From Acidobacteriaceae bacterium (GTDB lineage Bacteria > Acidobacteriota > Terriglobia > Terriglobales > Acidobacteriaceae), in contig PLJN01000081.1 in the NCBI GenBank assembly GCA_003140235.1, positions 1 to 56,080 of the forward strand: 56,080 nucleotides of DNA, in the 5' to 3' direction. The notes under the pieces were generated by a model. The model was not told where the DNA came from and searched no databases. It saw nothing but the letters and a program-made list of their open reading frames with translations. Every line of letters starts with the position of its first letter. The stretch's first letter is position 1. Of the stretch, positions 33,327 through 42,248 are shown one piece after another. Made by a program: the position numbers and the translations under genes.

Positions 33327-35813
33327 ATGTCACTAGAAGAATACCGGCGAAAACGAGTTTTCTCGCGTACTCCTGAGCCCCCGGCCAAGGTGGAGGCCGG
33401 CGCGGGTAACCAGTTTTTTATTCAACGACATAGCGCAACACGTCTCCACTATGACTTGAGATTGGAAATGGACGGAGTTTTGAAGTCGTGGGCGCTGCCG
33501 AACGGCCCCACCCTGGATCCGGCAATCAAGCGGCTGGCGGTGCTGGTGGAAGACCATCCGATGGACTACGGCAGCTTTGAAGGAACGATTCCCAGCGGAA
33601 ATTACGGCGCCGGTAACGTGATTCTTTGGGACCGTGGGTCGTATGAGTGGCTGGGAACGAAGCCTCCGGCGCAGCAGTGGGAGGCTGGTGATCTGAAGTT
33701 CCGGCTGCATGGACAGAAACTGATGGGCGAGTTTGCTCTGGTCCGGACGGCGCGCGGCAAGGGCAAAGACTGGTTGCTCATTAAGAAGAAGGACTTTGCT
33801 GTACGCGAAGGTTGGGACCCGGAGAGTGATATACGCAGCGTGCTGCGGGCGTCGGCCGATCCGTCGTCGATTGAAGGTGCGGTGAAAGCTGCCATGCCAG
33901 CATCGCTGGAGCCGATGCTGGCTATGCCGGTTGGTAGATTGCCTTCGGGAACGGGCTGGCTTTATGAAGTCAAGTGGGATGGGTACCGTGCGCTGTGTTT
34001 TATCACGGAAGGAAAGATAAGAATGATGTCGCGCCGCGGCAATGCGATGGAGAAGCAGTTTTCGGAAGTTGCCGACGCATTGCTGGTATGCGTGAACGCC
34101 GACACTGCAATTCTCGACGGCGAGGTTGTGGCCAAGGACGATAACGGTGTTCCCAGTTTTCAGTTTTTGCAGCAGCGCACGGGATTTTCGAAATCGGTCA
34201 AAAGTGAGACGGCGCACCCGTTGAGCTTTTTTGCTTTCGATCTGCTGTATCTGAATGGCTACGATCTGCGCAACGCTGCGTTGATTGACCGTCGTCAACT
34301 CTTGGCTTCGATCCTATTGCCCAGCGAGACGGTGCGCTATTCAGAACATTTTGCGGGGAAAGGCGAAGAGCTATTGCAAGCAGTCCGGGCTAAAGGGATG
34401 GAAGGCATTTTGGCCAAGCAAGCGCAGAGCAAATATGAATCGCGGCGGACCGGCGAGTGGCTCAAGATCAAGATTGCTGCGCAGCAGGACTTTGTCATCT
34501 GCGGATTCATTCTGGGTGAGCGCGAGCCGTTTGGATCGCTGGTGCTTGCGTACTATCAGGACGAAAAGCTGGTCTACGCCGGGAACGTTGGATCGGGATT
34601 TACACAGGCGTCACTGAAATCCGTTTTCGAAAAGATACAGCCATTGATTACATCCGAACCCGTGCTGACCGATGTCCCCAAAGATGTTGGCGCTGTTATC
34701 TGGGTCAAGCCGGAACTGGTCTGTGTGGTGAAGTTCAATTCCTGGACCGGCGAACTTCGGCTACGTGCGCCGGTGTTTCAAGGATTGCGAGAAGACGCGA
34801 CGCCGCTCGACGTGGTGCGAGAAGTTAGCTCGCAGCCGGATGAGTTACCACCACCGTCCGTGGCGAAGAGGGAAGCGTTTCTTCCGGAAGGACAAACGGA
34901 AGTTACGCTCACGGTGGATCGCTGTCCGCTTAAATTTACGAACTTGAAGAAAGTCTTCTATCCCGCGGACGGCTACACCAAGAGCGACGTGATCAACTTT
35001 TATGCCGCAGTGGCTGACCTGTTGGTGCCGCACTTGCAAGCACGGCCGCTTTCGTTGAAGCGCTATCCCGACGGAATCGAGAAGGAGTTTTTCTTTCAAA
35101 AGGCCGCAGCCGCGAGTTTTCCAGACTGGCTGCACATGGAAGAGATCGCGACGAGTGAAGATTCGGCCACGCGATTTGTGATTTGCGATGACCAGGCGTC
35201 GCTTTTGTACCTGGCGAATCTGGGCTGCATTGATCAAAATCCCTGGATGAGCCGGCTGGGCTCGCTGGAGAATCCGGATTTCATTTTGATTGATCTTGAT
35301 CCTTATCACTGCGGCTATGACCGCATTGTTGAAACAGCACAGCTCATTCGTCACAAGCTGGATTTGATCGGATTGAAAGGATATCCCAAGACCACCGGCG
35401 GCAACGGCATGCACATTTACGTTCCTGTCCAACCGCGCTACACGTACAGCCAGACGCGGTCATTTGCGGAAATTCTGGCGCGGTGGGCGGTGGCGGAGCG
35501 TCCGGAGCTTTTCACGATGCCGCGAACCGTCGCGTCGCGCGAGAAAGGCAAAGTGTACTTTGACTGGATGCAGAACGCAGAAGGCAAGACAATTTCCGCG
35601 CCGTATGTATTGCGCGCGTATCCCGGCGCGCCGGTGGCTACGCCGCTAACGTGGGACGAAGTGCGGCCCGGGCTTACTCCATCGCAATTTCACATCGGCA
35701 ACGTGCTGCGCCGGTATGAACGCGTGGGAGATTTATTTGCCGGAGTGTTGAACCAGCCGCAGGAAATCGAGCCCGCGCTGGAGAAAATGGAGCAGCTCAT
35801 CATGGGGACTTAA
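33327..35813 (+). CDS. ligD: LigD multifunctional DNA ligase
   Basis: 828 residues in the order phosphoesterase-ligase-polymerase. The N-terminal 3'-phosphoesterase (about 1-180) has RHSATRLHYDLRLE and VEDHPMDYGSFEG with the catalytic His/Asp. The ATP-dependent ligase (about 195-490) has the adenylated Lys216 in EVKWDGYRAL, plus GEVVAKD and KIKIAAQQDFVI. The primase-polymerase (about 530-828) includes FYPADGYTKSDVINFY and DLDPYH with metal-binding Asp. It processes, fills and seals ends held by Ku. It faces Ku across a short divergent region. Confidence 0.97.
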   Translation: MSLEEYRRKRVFSRTPEPPAKVEAGAGNQFFIQRHSATRLHYDLRLEMDGVLKSWALPNGPTLDPAIKRLAVLVEDHPMDYGSFEGTIPSGNYGAGNVILWDRGSYEWLGTKPPAQQWEAGDLKFRLHGQKLMGEFALVRTARGKGKDWLLIKKKDFAVREGWDPESDIRSVLRASADPSSIEGAVKAAMPASLEPMLAMPVGRLPSGTGWLYEVKWDGYRALCFITEGKIRMMSRRGNAMEKQFSEVADALLVCVNADTAILDGEVVAKDDNGVPSFQFLQQRTGFSKSVKSETAHPLSFFAFDLLYLNGYDLRNAALIDRRQLLASILLPSETVRYSEHFAGKGEELLQAVRAKGMEGILAKQAQSKYESRRTGEWLKIKIAAQQDFVICGFILGEREPFGSLVLAYYQDEKLVYAGNVGSGFTQASLKSVFEKIQPLITSEPVLTDVPKDVGAVIWVKPELVCVVKFNSWTGELRLRAPVFQGLREDATPLDVVREVSSQPDELPPPSVAKREAFLPEGQTEVTLTVDRCPLKFTNLKKVFYPADGYTKSDVINFYAAVADLLVPHLQARPLSLKRYPDGIEKEFFFQKAAAASFPDWLHMEEIATSEDSATRFVICDDQASLLYLANLGCIDQNPWMSRLGSLENPDFILIDLDPYHCGYDRIVETAQLIRHKLDLIGLKGYPKTTGGNGMHIYVPVQPRYTYSQTRSFAEILARWAVAERPELFTMPRTVASREKGKVYFDWMQNAEGKTISAPYVLRAYPGAPVATPLTWDEVRPGLTPSQFHIGNVLRRYERVGDLFAGVLNQPQEIEPALEKMEQLIMGT

Positions 35814-35838
35814 CCCGTTTAATATTAGAGCTTTCCAA

Positions 35839-35908
35839 GGAAAGTCTAATGAATTACAAGAAGAGCTTAATTGCTCTGCTTGCGATACTGAACAAGTCTA
35901 GACTTTCC
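35839..35908 (+). repeat. 10-bp inverted repeat in leader of NtrC-type gene
   Basis: GGAAAGTCTA (35839-35848) and TAGACTTTCC (35899-35908) pair perfectly. An inner AGAGC/GCTCT hairpin (near 35861-35876) lies in the loop, so the region could fold as a two-tier stem. It may be the ligD terminator or a leader element. Confidence 0.45.
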
Positions 35909-35938
35909 CTAATGCCGCTGATTAGAACAGCGGACTGA
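35849..35938 (+). CDS. Possible 29-residue hydrophobic small ORF
   Basis: An ATG at 35849 is preceded by AAGGAA with a seven-base gap. The peptide MNYKKSLIALLAILNKSRLS continues to a TGA at 35936-35938. The KK start and hydrophobic core resemble a small membrane peptide or the stub of an exported protein. The reading overlaps an inverted repeat, which could instead explain the sequence. There is no homologue I recognise, so this is tentative. Confidence 0.25.
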   Translation: MNYKKSLIALLAILNKSRLSLMPLIRTAD

Positions 35939-35987
35939 CGATCCTACCGCGCTTCGGTGAATCCCAGGAAAGGCGGCGGCGATTGGA

Positions 35988-37367
35988 GTGAACTCCACAG
36001 GTGCTGGTGTGAATCAAGCGAAAATACTTCTTGTCGATGACGACCCTGCGATCCTGGCGGCGCTGGCTGAGTACTTGCAGTTGCACGGCTATCTGGTTGA
36101 GCAGGCGATGAATCTGAAAATGGCGCACGCCGCTCTGGAAAAAGACATGCCGGACATCGTTCTTATTGACTACCAACTGCCGGACGGTGACGCGATTGAA
36201 TTCCTGACGACCCTTAAACATATGAACGCACCGACCAAGTGCATTGTCCTCACAGGATACGGCACGATTGATCTTGCAGTGCGTGCCATCAAAGAGGGCG
36301 CCGAGCAGTTTGTTACCAAACCGGTGTTGCTCTCCGTGCTGACTTCTTATGTGCGTGCCTGCCTGGAGAAACAACAAAGCCAGCGGAAAATACTGGCGCA
36401 TAAGCTGGTTGGTCCACGCTATGAAAAAGATCCCTTTCAGGGCTCCAGCGTGTTGATCCAGCGCCTGGCCGAGGAAGCGCGCAAGATCGGGCAGACGGAG
36501 CGGCCAATCCTGCTCCAGGGCGAGACAGGCACAGGCAAAGGCGTACTGGCGCAGTGGCTTCACAGAAATGGACCGCGCGCTGAAGAAGCGCTGGTCGACG
36601 TGAATTGCGCCGGATTGTCCAAAGAGCTTCTGGAATCTGAATTGTTCGGTTATGAAAAAGGAGCTTTTACCGGCGCCGGCAGCAGCAAGCTGGGCTTGGT
36701 GGAAGTGGCGCACCGCGGCATCTTGTTTCTGGACGAACTGGGAGAGATGGACTTGCAGGTACAGCCGAAGGTTTTGAAAGTCCTGGAGGACAAACGCTTT
36801 CGCAGACTGGGCGACGTCCGCGAACGCGTGGTTGATATTCAAGTGATCGCCGCCAGTAATCGAGATCTGAGGCAATCTGTAAAAGAAATGAAATTCCGAG
36901 AAGACCTTTATTTTCGTCTCAACACATTCCAGTTGCGCGTTCCGCCCTTGCGGGACAGAGCGGAAGACATTCCGGTGATTGCCAACTCTTTGTTGCGCGA
37001 CCTGGCGAAAGATCTGGCCCGCGAACAGCAGGAATTGGCGCGCAGCGCCGAAGACGCGTTGAAGGCGCATTCCTGGCCCGGGAATATTCGGGAACTGCGC
37101 AACATCCTGGAGCGTGTGGCGCTTACCTGCGACGACTGCGTCATAGAAGCCAGAGATCTAGGTCTGGCGAAAGGGGTTTCTTCGTCAGGCGGACACTCGT
37201 TTGGGTCAGGGCTCACCCTCGCCGAGTTGGACCGCCAGTATATTGTCCGGATATTGGAGGAAGAGTCGGGAAGAGTGGAGCAGGCAGCTCTGCGACTGGG
37301 AATTCCTCGCAGCACTCTCTATCAAAAGATCAAGATGTACGAACTGGCCGACGCACAAGCCAGTTGA
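35988..37367 (+). CDS. NtrC-family sigma-54-dependent response regulator
   Basis: 459 residues from a GTG at 35988 (a GTG at 36009 is also possible). The receiver has ILLVDDDP, phospho-acceptor Asp61 in VLIDYQLPDGD, IVLTGYG and VTKPV. The AAA+ domain has Walker A GETGTGKG, the sigma-54 contact loop GAFTGAGSS (near residue 225), Walker B ILFLDELGEM and arginine-finger region FREDLYFRLN. A Fis-type HTH ends the protein (QAALRLGIPRSTLYQKIKMY). It activates sigma-54 promoters after phosphorylation. No histidine kinase is adjacent; the kinases at 18.4-22 kb are possible partners. It is convergent with the LuxR-type gene. Confidence 0.93.
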   Translation: MNSTGAGVNQAKILLVDDDPAILAALAEYLQLHGYLVEQAMNLKMAHAALEKDMPDIVLIDYQLPDGDAIEFLTTLKHMNAPTKCIVLTGYGTIDLAVRAIKEGAEQFVTKPVLLSVLTSYVRACLEKQQSQRKILAHKLVGPRYEKDPFQGSSVLIQRLAEEARKIGQTERPILLQGETGTGKGVLAQWLHRNGPRAEEALVDVNCAGLSKELLESELFGYEKGAFTGAGSSKLGLVEVAHRGILFLDELGEMDLQVQPKVLKVLEDKRFRRLGDVRERVVDIQVIAASNRDLRQSVKEMKFREDLYFRLNTFQLRVPPLRDRAEDIPVIANSLLRDLAKDLAREQQELARSAEDALKAHSWPGNIRELRNILERVALTCDDCVIEARDLGLAKGVSSSGGHSFGSGLTLAELDRQYIVRILEEESGRVEQAALRLGIPRSTLYQKIKMYELADAQAS

Positions 37368-37377
37368 GGACAAAGGC

Positions 37378-38043
37378 CTAGATAACCACCGCGCGCGGAT
37401 TGGTTGGCGTTGGCACGATCGATTTTTCTGCGATTGGCACAAATTCCGCGGGCCATGGCACTTGAGAGGCCGCGTTCTCTGGCAGACCGGGATTGAGTTC
37501 GGCTGGCGCGCGTCCGTTCCTGACTAAGAGCGCCAGCTCAACACGGTTCCACACGCCGATCTTCTTGAATATGCGCGAAACTTCGTTGCGTACGCTTTGT
37601 TCTTTGATCCTGAGGCGACGTGCAATCTCGCGATTGGGATACGCCTGGGCTATGAGTTGCGCCACACGTTTTTGGGCCGGCGTCAGGTCATAAAGCTCGA
37701 GCGCCAAATGTGGCTGGGCGGCCGCGCGCTCGGCGCTTACGGTCTGCAGGGTTTGCACCAGGCTCTGAGTCGCCGCGCCAAAGAGGTCCGCGCCCGCATG
37801 CAGCATGATCACTAAAGTTGTCGGGCAAAACTCATGGACGAATCTCAGAATCTTGAAGCGGTCGGCCGCGTTGTCTGCGGCGCCGAACTCGATCATGACG
37901 CCAGAGACATCGCCTTTTAGCAATAACTGCTTGGCCCGTACCGTGTCTGGTGTAACAGTGACCCGCCAGCCGGATTGGTTCAGCGATTCCAAAAAGTCCT
38001 GTGGGACGCCTTGTTTCACAGGGACAACCAGCAAATGATCCAT
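37378..38043 (-). CDS. LuxR-type regulator with degenerate receiver
   Basis: 221 residues. The C-terminal half holds a LuxR/NarL HTH (LTPAQKRVAQLIAQAYPNRE, then IARRLRIKEQSVRNEVSRIF and KKIGVWNRVELALL). The N-terminal ~115 residues look like a receiver fold in which the phospho-acceptor is replaced (GVMIEFGAAD), the Thr is lost (VIMLHAG) and the Lys is missing, so phosphorylation is unlikely. A Pro-rich tail of about 40 residues follows the HTH. The ATG at 38043 is 32 bases downstream of a sigma-28-like promoter. It ends ten bases from the convergent NtrC-type gene. Probably a phosphorylation-independent transcription regulator. Confidence 0.85.
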   Translation of the reverse strand: MDHLLVVPVKQGVPQDFLESLNQSGWRVTVTPDTVRAKQLLLKGDVSGVMIEFGAADNAADRFKILRFVHEFCPTTLVIMLHAGADLFGAATQSLVQTLQTVSAERAAAQPHLALELYDLTPAQKRVAQLIAQAYPNREIARRLRIKEQSVRNEVSRIFKKIGVWNRVELALLVRNGRAPAELNPGLPENAASQVPWPAEFVPIAEKSIVPTPTNPRAVVI

Positions 38044-38075
38044 TGCAGACTCCGTTCTCTTTGTTGCTGGCTATG

Positions 38076-38102
38076 CTATCGGCAGATTGCATCCAGACTT
38101 TC
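38076..38102 (-). promoter_or_regulatory. Sigma-28-like promoter of LuxR-type gene
   Basis: On the minus strand GAAA (38102-38099), a 15-base spacer and GCCGATAG (38083-38076). This differs from TAAA-N15-GCCGATAA at one position in each box. The -10 ends 32 bases before the ATG at 38043. Confidence 0.5.
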
Positions 38103-38202
38103 GTGCTTCCGCAAATGATTTCTGCGTTTTCTTTTTCGGTGGCCATTCCGGCGCGCGGAGTCGAATCCGGCGCATTAGCTTTCACTTATGTTCCAGCACG
38201 TG

Positions 38203-38221
38203 GAGTCTGATTTCTAGACTC
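38203..38221. repeat. Small inverted repeat between regulators
   Basis: GAGTCT (38203-38208) and AGACTC (38216-38221) with a seven-base spacer lie in the divergent gap between the LuxR-type regulator and the sigma factor. It could be an operator; no further support. Confidence 0.3.
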
Positions 38222-38335
38222 TGCACAAGGGCGCAAACGTCCTGAAGTACTCTTGTCCTTCGTTATTAACAACTTGGCAGTACGCCTGTTTTGGCCAGCA
38301 GCATGCATTAGTAAAAGACCTGAGGGCAAAAAAAA

Positions 38336-39085
38336 ATGGCTACCAACACAGTGAATCCAGCGTCATCGCAACTGGTCGTGCAGAATTATTTCAACCTCGT
38401 GCAGGCCATCGCCCGCAAGATCAAGCGGCGTCTTCCGGCGCACGTGGATGTGGCCGATCTGGTCCAGACCGGCATGATCGGATTGTTGGAAGCCTCGCGC
38501 CGCTTTGACATTTCGCGCCGCGTGGATTTCTGCAGTTACGCCAATGCCCGCATCACCGGGGCCATTCTGGACGAGTTGCGCAAGTGGGACACCTGCTCAC
38601 GCCAGGACCGCAAAACCGCGCGCGAAGCAGAAAGCACAAAGAACAGTCTGCGGGCCACCATCGGCCGCGAACCGAGCCGCGAGCAGGTTGCCGCGTCCGT
38701 CGGTCTGGGACTGGCGCAATACGAGCGCACGCTGCAGCGTCTGGAGTCCGGCAAGCAGCCGGCGATGCAGTCCGCTGATCGTGACATGGATACATCGGAC
38801 GAAATGAGCAAGCTCCCGTCCAAAGATGAGAGCCCGTATGAGACATGCAGCAAGCGCGAAGACTTCAGTGCGCTCCGGTCCTACGTGAGCCAGCTGAAGC
38901 CCCGGCATCGGGAAGTCCTGCAGTTCTACTACTTTAAAGATATGGGATTGAAAGCGATTGGCGAGCGCCTGGGCGTTGGCGAAGCCAGAGTCAGCCAGAT
39001 TCACAAGCAGGCAATCATTGATCTTCGCCGGCTGGTCGCAACCGCCAGACGCATGCCTGCCAGCGCAAGCACCATGGTGCAATAG
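38336..39085 (+). CDS. FliA/WhiG-family sigma factor
   Basis: 249 residues. Region 2 (about 15-95) includes HVDVADLVQTGMIGLLEASR, FCSYANARITGAILDELRKW and the SRQDRKTARE transition, typical of sigma-28 rather than housekeeping sigma. Region 3 is present (GREPSREQVAASVGL). Region 4 has LKPRHREVLQFYYF and GLKAIGERLGVGEARVSQIH (HTH that reads the -35). The ATG follows a run of nine A residues with GAGGG upstream. No flagellar or anti-sigma gene is visible. Three sigma-28-like promoters lie in this window, one before the divergent neighbour, which suggests a signalling regulon. Confidence 0.9.
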   Translation: MATNTVNPASSQLVVQNYFNLVQAIARKIKRRLPAHVDVADLVQTGMIGLLEASRRFDISRRVDFCSYANARITGAILDELRKWDTCSRQDRKTAREAESTKNSLRATIGREPSREQVAASVGLGLAQYERTLQRLESGKQPAMQSADRDMDTSDEMSKLPSKDESPYETCSKREDFSALRSYVSQLKPRHREVLQFYYFKDMGLKAIGERLGVGEARVSQIHKQAIIDLRRLVATARRMPASASTMVQ

Positions 39086-39408
39086 CCGCGAGCTTGACAC
39101 CGCCAAATGGCCAGAGAGACTCCCCCGTCCTCTATGGCCTTTTTGCGGAAGTGCTCATGGCCATGGAAAAAATTCTCTGCCTGAGGAATTTAGTACATGT
39201 CCCAGCGGGGTCTTTGAAAAGGTTCGTCCTTTATTTCCAACAAGATCCAGTTTGGCATCAGGGATGCAATAACAGACAGCAAGACGAAGTGGCGCGCTTC
39301 TGTTGTCTTGTGAAATCGGAACTCAAAGAACAGCATGCGTTCCTATGGATCTGATGAACTGACGACCTGAGCGGAACTGCTCAGATCGGACGACTCGCCT
39401 GACGTAAG
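39086..39408. other. Intergenic with one hairpin, no gene seen
   Basis: A short open frame (39094-39354) has no convincing start or family resemblance. Near the end, GACCTGAGC (39364-39372) and GCTCAGATC (39379-39387) form a 9-bp hairpin with one G-T pair that may terminate the minus-strand gene at 39409. No other structure was recognised. Confidence 0.5.
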
Positions 39409-39636
39409 CTAAACCAGTTGTACTTTTTCCCGCAGATCGATTCCTGCGCGGCGGAGGATTGCCGCGATCTCTTCACCATTCATCCGCGTGGCATCGTATT
39501 CAACGCGAATGGTGTGTTCCTTCTCATCGAACGTGATCTTGCGGACGCCGTACACTTCGCGCGCATTGTTCAGCGCCATCGTCTCTTTTTCGCCTGGAGG
39601 CGTTCCGTATTTGAAAACCACATCGAGCAGGGTCAT
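39409..39636 (-). CDS. Small HMA-like protein lacking CxxC
   Basis: 75 residues from an ATG at 39636 with GAGGAAA eight bases upstream. The beta-alpha-beta-beta-alpha-beta pattern (ALNNAREVYGVRKITFDEKE, then TIRVEYDATRMNGEEIAAIL) fits a heavy-metal-associated ferredoxin-like domain. The metal-binding CxxC is absent, so it probably does not carry copper in the usual way. It is divergent from the copper ATPase gene 101 bases away. It may be a regulatory or degenerate chaperone; the longer open frame to 39702 is not favoured. Confidence 0.75.
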   Translation of the reverse strand: MTLLDVVFKYGTPPGEKETMALNNAREVYGVRKITFDEKEHTIRVEYDATRMNGEEIAAILRRAGIDLREKVQLV

Positions 39637-39737
39637 TCGATTTCCTCGCAGCGTTTCCGTGGGCCTGTGACCGGCATCACGGAATGTGAATCGTAGAACC
39701 ATCTAATATAGTCCAATCTGAGCAAAGTCAGAACCCC

Positions 39738-42212
39738 ATGGCGGATGATAAGCAAATAGACGGAGTCTCTCCAGCGAAAGCAGGCACGGTCCTCGACCCC
39801 GTGTGTGGTATGTCCATCGACCCGGCGAAAGCGCGTGGCTCAGCCGAGTACGAGGGCAAAACATATTTTTTCTGCAGCCCGCGATGTTTAGAACTCTTCA
39901 ATGCTGAGCCGAAGAAGTACCTGGCGCCGAAGGCTCCCGCAGTGACGCAGATTGTTCCCATCGCCGCAATTGCCACGAATCAGCCACCAGAGGAGTCCGG
40001 TTCGACCATCACCTATGTGTGCCCGATGGATCCCGAAGTGCGCGAGCACCAACCTGGCCCTTGCCCGAAGTGCGGCATGGCGCTGGAAGCTGAAGCTGTG
40101 GAATATACCTGTCCCATGCACCCGCAGATCGTGCGCAGCGCTCCGGGGAACTGCCCGATTTGTGGCATGACATTGGAGCCGCGCATCGCGGCACACGCAG
40201 GCCAGGACGACGACTCCGAACTGCGCTCCATGCAGCGGCGGTTCTGGGTCGGCGTTGGACTGAGTATTCCTTTGCTGGCGCTCTCCATGGGAGGCATGCT
40301 CGCGGGCAGTCCGCTACGCAATCTTCCTATGGGCTGGTTGGAGTGGATTCAGTTTGTGCTGGCCACGCCTGCCGTCATCTGGGGCGGATGGCCCTTCTTC
40401 CAGCGCGGTTGGGCCTCCATTATCAATCGCCATCTCAATATGTTCACGCTGATTGCCATGGGCACCGGCACAGCGTACGCCTATAGCGTGATTGCGACGA
40501 TTGCTCCCGGAATTTTCCCCGCATCGTTCCTCGGCCCGGGCGGACGACCGGATGTTTATTTTGAAGTAAGCGCCCTCATTGTCACTTTGGTGCTGCTCGG
40601 GCAGGTTCTGGAGTTGCGGGCCCGGCGGCAGACCAGCGGCGCGATAAAGGCGCTTCTCGATCTTAGTCCCAAGACGGCGCGACGCATACAACCCGACGGA
40701 TCCGATGCCGAGATTTCTCTAGACAGCATTGTCGTGGGTGATCGCCTCCGCGTCCGTCCGGGCAATCGTGTGCCCGTGGACGGTTCCGTGGACGAAGGCA
40801 GCAGTGCGGTGGATGAATCCATGATTACCGGCGAATCGATCCCCGTAGCCAAAGCACTCGGCGATAAGGTAATTGGTGGAACGATTAATCAGACCGGTGG
40901 ATTTGTGATGCGCGCGGAAAAACTTGGCGCGCAGACTTTGCTGGCGCAGATCGTGCGCATGGTGGCAGAAGCCCAGCGCAGCCGCGCTCCCATTCAATCA
41001 CTCGCGGATACGGTCTCGGGATATTTCGTTCCAGCGGTGATTCTTGTGGCCGCAGTCACATTTGTGGTCTGGGGCTTGTGGGGACCGGAACCGCGTTTGG
41101 CCCATGCTCTGATCAACGCCGTAGCAGTGCTGATCATTGCGTGCCCGTGCGCGCTGGGTTTGGCGACTCCTATGGCCATTATGGTCGGCACGGGACGCGG
41201 CGCCAGTGCTGGCGTTCTGGTCAAGAATGCAGAAGCCATCGAGACAATGGAAAAAGTGGACACACTGGTCATGGACAAGACCGGAACTCTGACGGAAGGA
41301 AAGCCTCAGTTGATGCAGGTGGTCACTACAGGCGATCTGCCGGAGAACGATTTACTGAAACTGGTGGCCTCTCTTGAGCGGTCAAGTGAACATCCCCTCG
41401 CGGCTGCCATCGTGAAAGCCGCGGAGGAACGCAGTCTGCAACTCCAGGACGTGTCGAATTTTCAGTCACTCACGGGGAAAGGCGTTGTGGGACGAATTGG
41501 CGCACGCGAAGTTGCAGTCGGCAATCCAGCGCTATTTGCAGCAAAGCAGATTGAAGCGGGAAGCCTCATCACTCGCGCTGATGAGCTGCGCGCACTGGGA
41601 CAAACCGTGATGCTGGCGGCCGTGGACAACAAGCCCGCAGGTCTATTCGCGGTCGCTGATCCCATTAAGCCGTCGTCGAAGGAAGCTCTTCAAGCGCTAC
41701 GGTCGAGCGGACTGCGTCTGGTCATGCTGACCGGCGACAGCAAAATCACCGCGCAAGCAATCGCCCGCGAACTGGGCATCGACGAGTTCGAAGCCGAAGT
41801 CTTGCCGGAACAAAAACTGGAAGCCATCAAGAAACTACAAGCGCAAGGCCGCATTGTGGCAATGGCCGGTGACGGCGTCAACGATGCTCCAGCGCTGGCC
41901 CAGGCCAACGTCGGCATTGCGATGGGAACCGGTACAGATGTTGCGATGGAAAGCGGGGACATCACGCTGATCAAAGGCGATCTGCGGGCGATTGTCCGTG
42001 CGCGCAACCTGAGCCGCGCCACTATGCGCAATATTCGCCAGAACCTGTTCTTTGCTTTTATCTACAATCTGCTAGGCGTACCGATTGCCGCCGGCGTTCT
42101 GTATCCGTTCTTTGGATTGCTGCTGCAACCAGTCTTTGGGGCCGCGGCTATGAGTTTTAGTTCGGTCTCAGTGATTGCGAATGCGTTGCGGTTGCGAAGA
42201 ACTCGTCTTTAA
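39738..42212 (+). CDS. copA: Copper-translocating P-type ATPase (CopA-like)
   Basis: 824 residues. An N-terminal YHS metal-binding domain (DPVCGMSID...[10 protein letters not shown]) precedes two tandem MDP/CPM...CPKCGM metal-binding segments (residues about 95-150). Eight membrane helices follow the P1B plan. The ion motif is Cys469-Pro-Cys471 ([15 protein letters not shown]). The phosphorylated Asp513 is in [11 protein letters not shown], the HP motif in SSEHPLA, and the hinge in [13 protein letters not shown]. No classical CxxC HMA is fused at the N-terminus. It exports Cu(I) or Ag(I) from the cytoplasm. A divergent HMA-like gene lies upstream. Confidence 0.94.
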   Translation: MADDKQIDGVSPAKAGTVLDPVCGMSIDPAKARGSAEYEGKTYFFCSPRCLELFNAEPKKYLAPKAPAVTQIVPIAAIATNQPPEESGSTITYVCPMDPEVREHQPGPCPKCGMALEAEAVEYTCPMHPQIVRSAPGNCPICGMTLEPRIAAHAGQDDDSELRSMQRRFWVGVGLSIPLLALSMGGMLAGSPLRNLPMGWLEWIQFVLATPAVIWGGWPFFQRGWASIINRHLNMFTLIAMGTGTAYAYSVIATIAPGIFPASFLGPGGRPDVYFEVSALIVTLVLLGQVLELRARRQTSGAIKALLDLSPKTARRIQPDGSDAEISLDSIVVGDRLRVRPGNRVPVDGSVDEGSSAVDESMITGESIPVAKALGDKVIGGTINQTGGFVMRAEKLGAQTLLAQIVRMVAEAQRSRAPIQSLADTVSGYFVPAVILVAAVTFVVWGLWGPEPRLAHALINAVAVLIIACPCALGLATPMAIMVGTGRGASAGVLVKNAEAIETMEKVDTLVMDKTGTLTEGKPQLMQVVTTGDLPENDLLKLVASLERSSEHPLAAAIVKAAEERSLQLQDVSNFQSLTGKGVVGRIGAREVAVGNPALFAAKQIEAGSLITRADELRALGQTVMLAAVDNKPAGLFAVADPIKPSSKEALQALRSSGLRLVMLTGDSKITAQAIARELGIDEFEAEVLPEQKLEAIKKLQAQGRIVAMAGDGVNDAPALAQANVGIAMGTGTDVAMESGDITLIKGDLRAIVRARNLSRATMRNIRQNLFFAFIYNLLGVPIAAGVLYPFFGLLLQPVFGAAAMSFSSVSVIANALRLRRTRL

Positions 42213-42248
42213 CGATTGCCGCTATTTCTCGCGGGCCAGGAAATCTGC

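Noticed and set aside
39094-39354. 86-codon frame after the sigma factor gene
   Set aside because: No ribosome site, no family resemblance, composition not protein-like.
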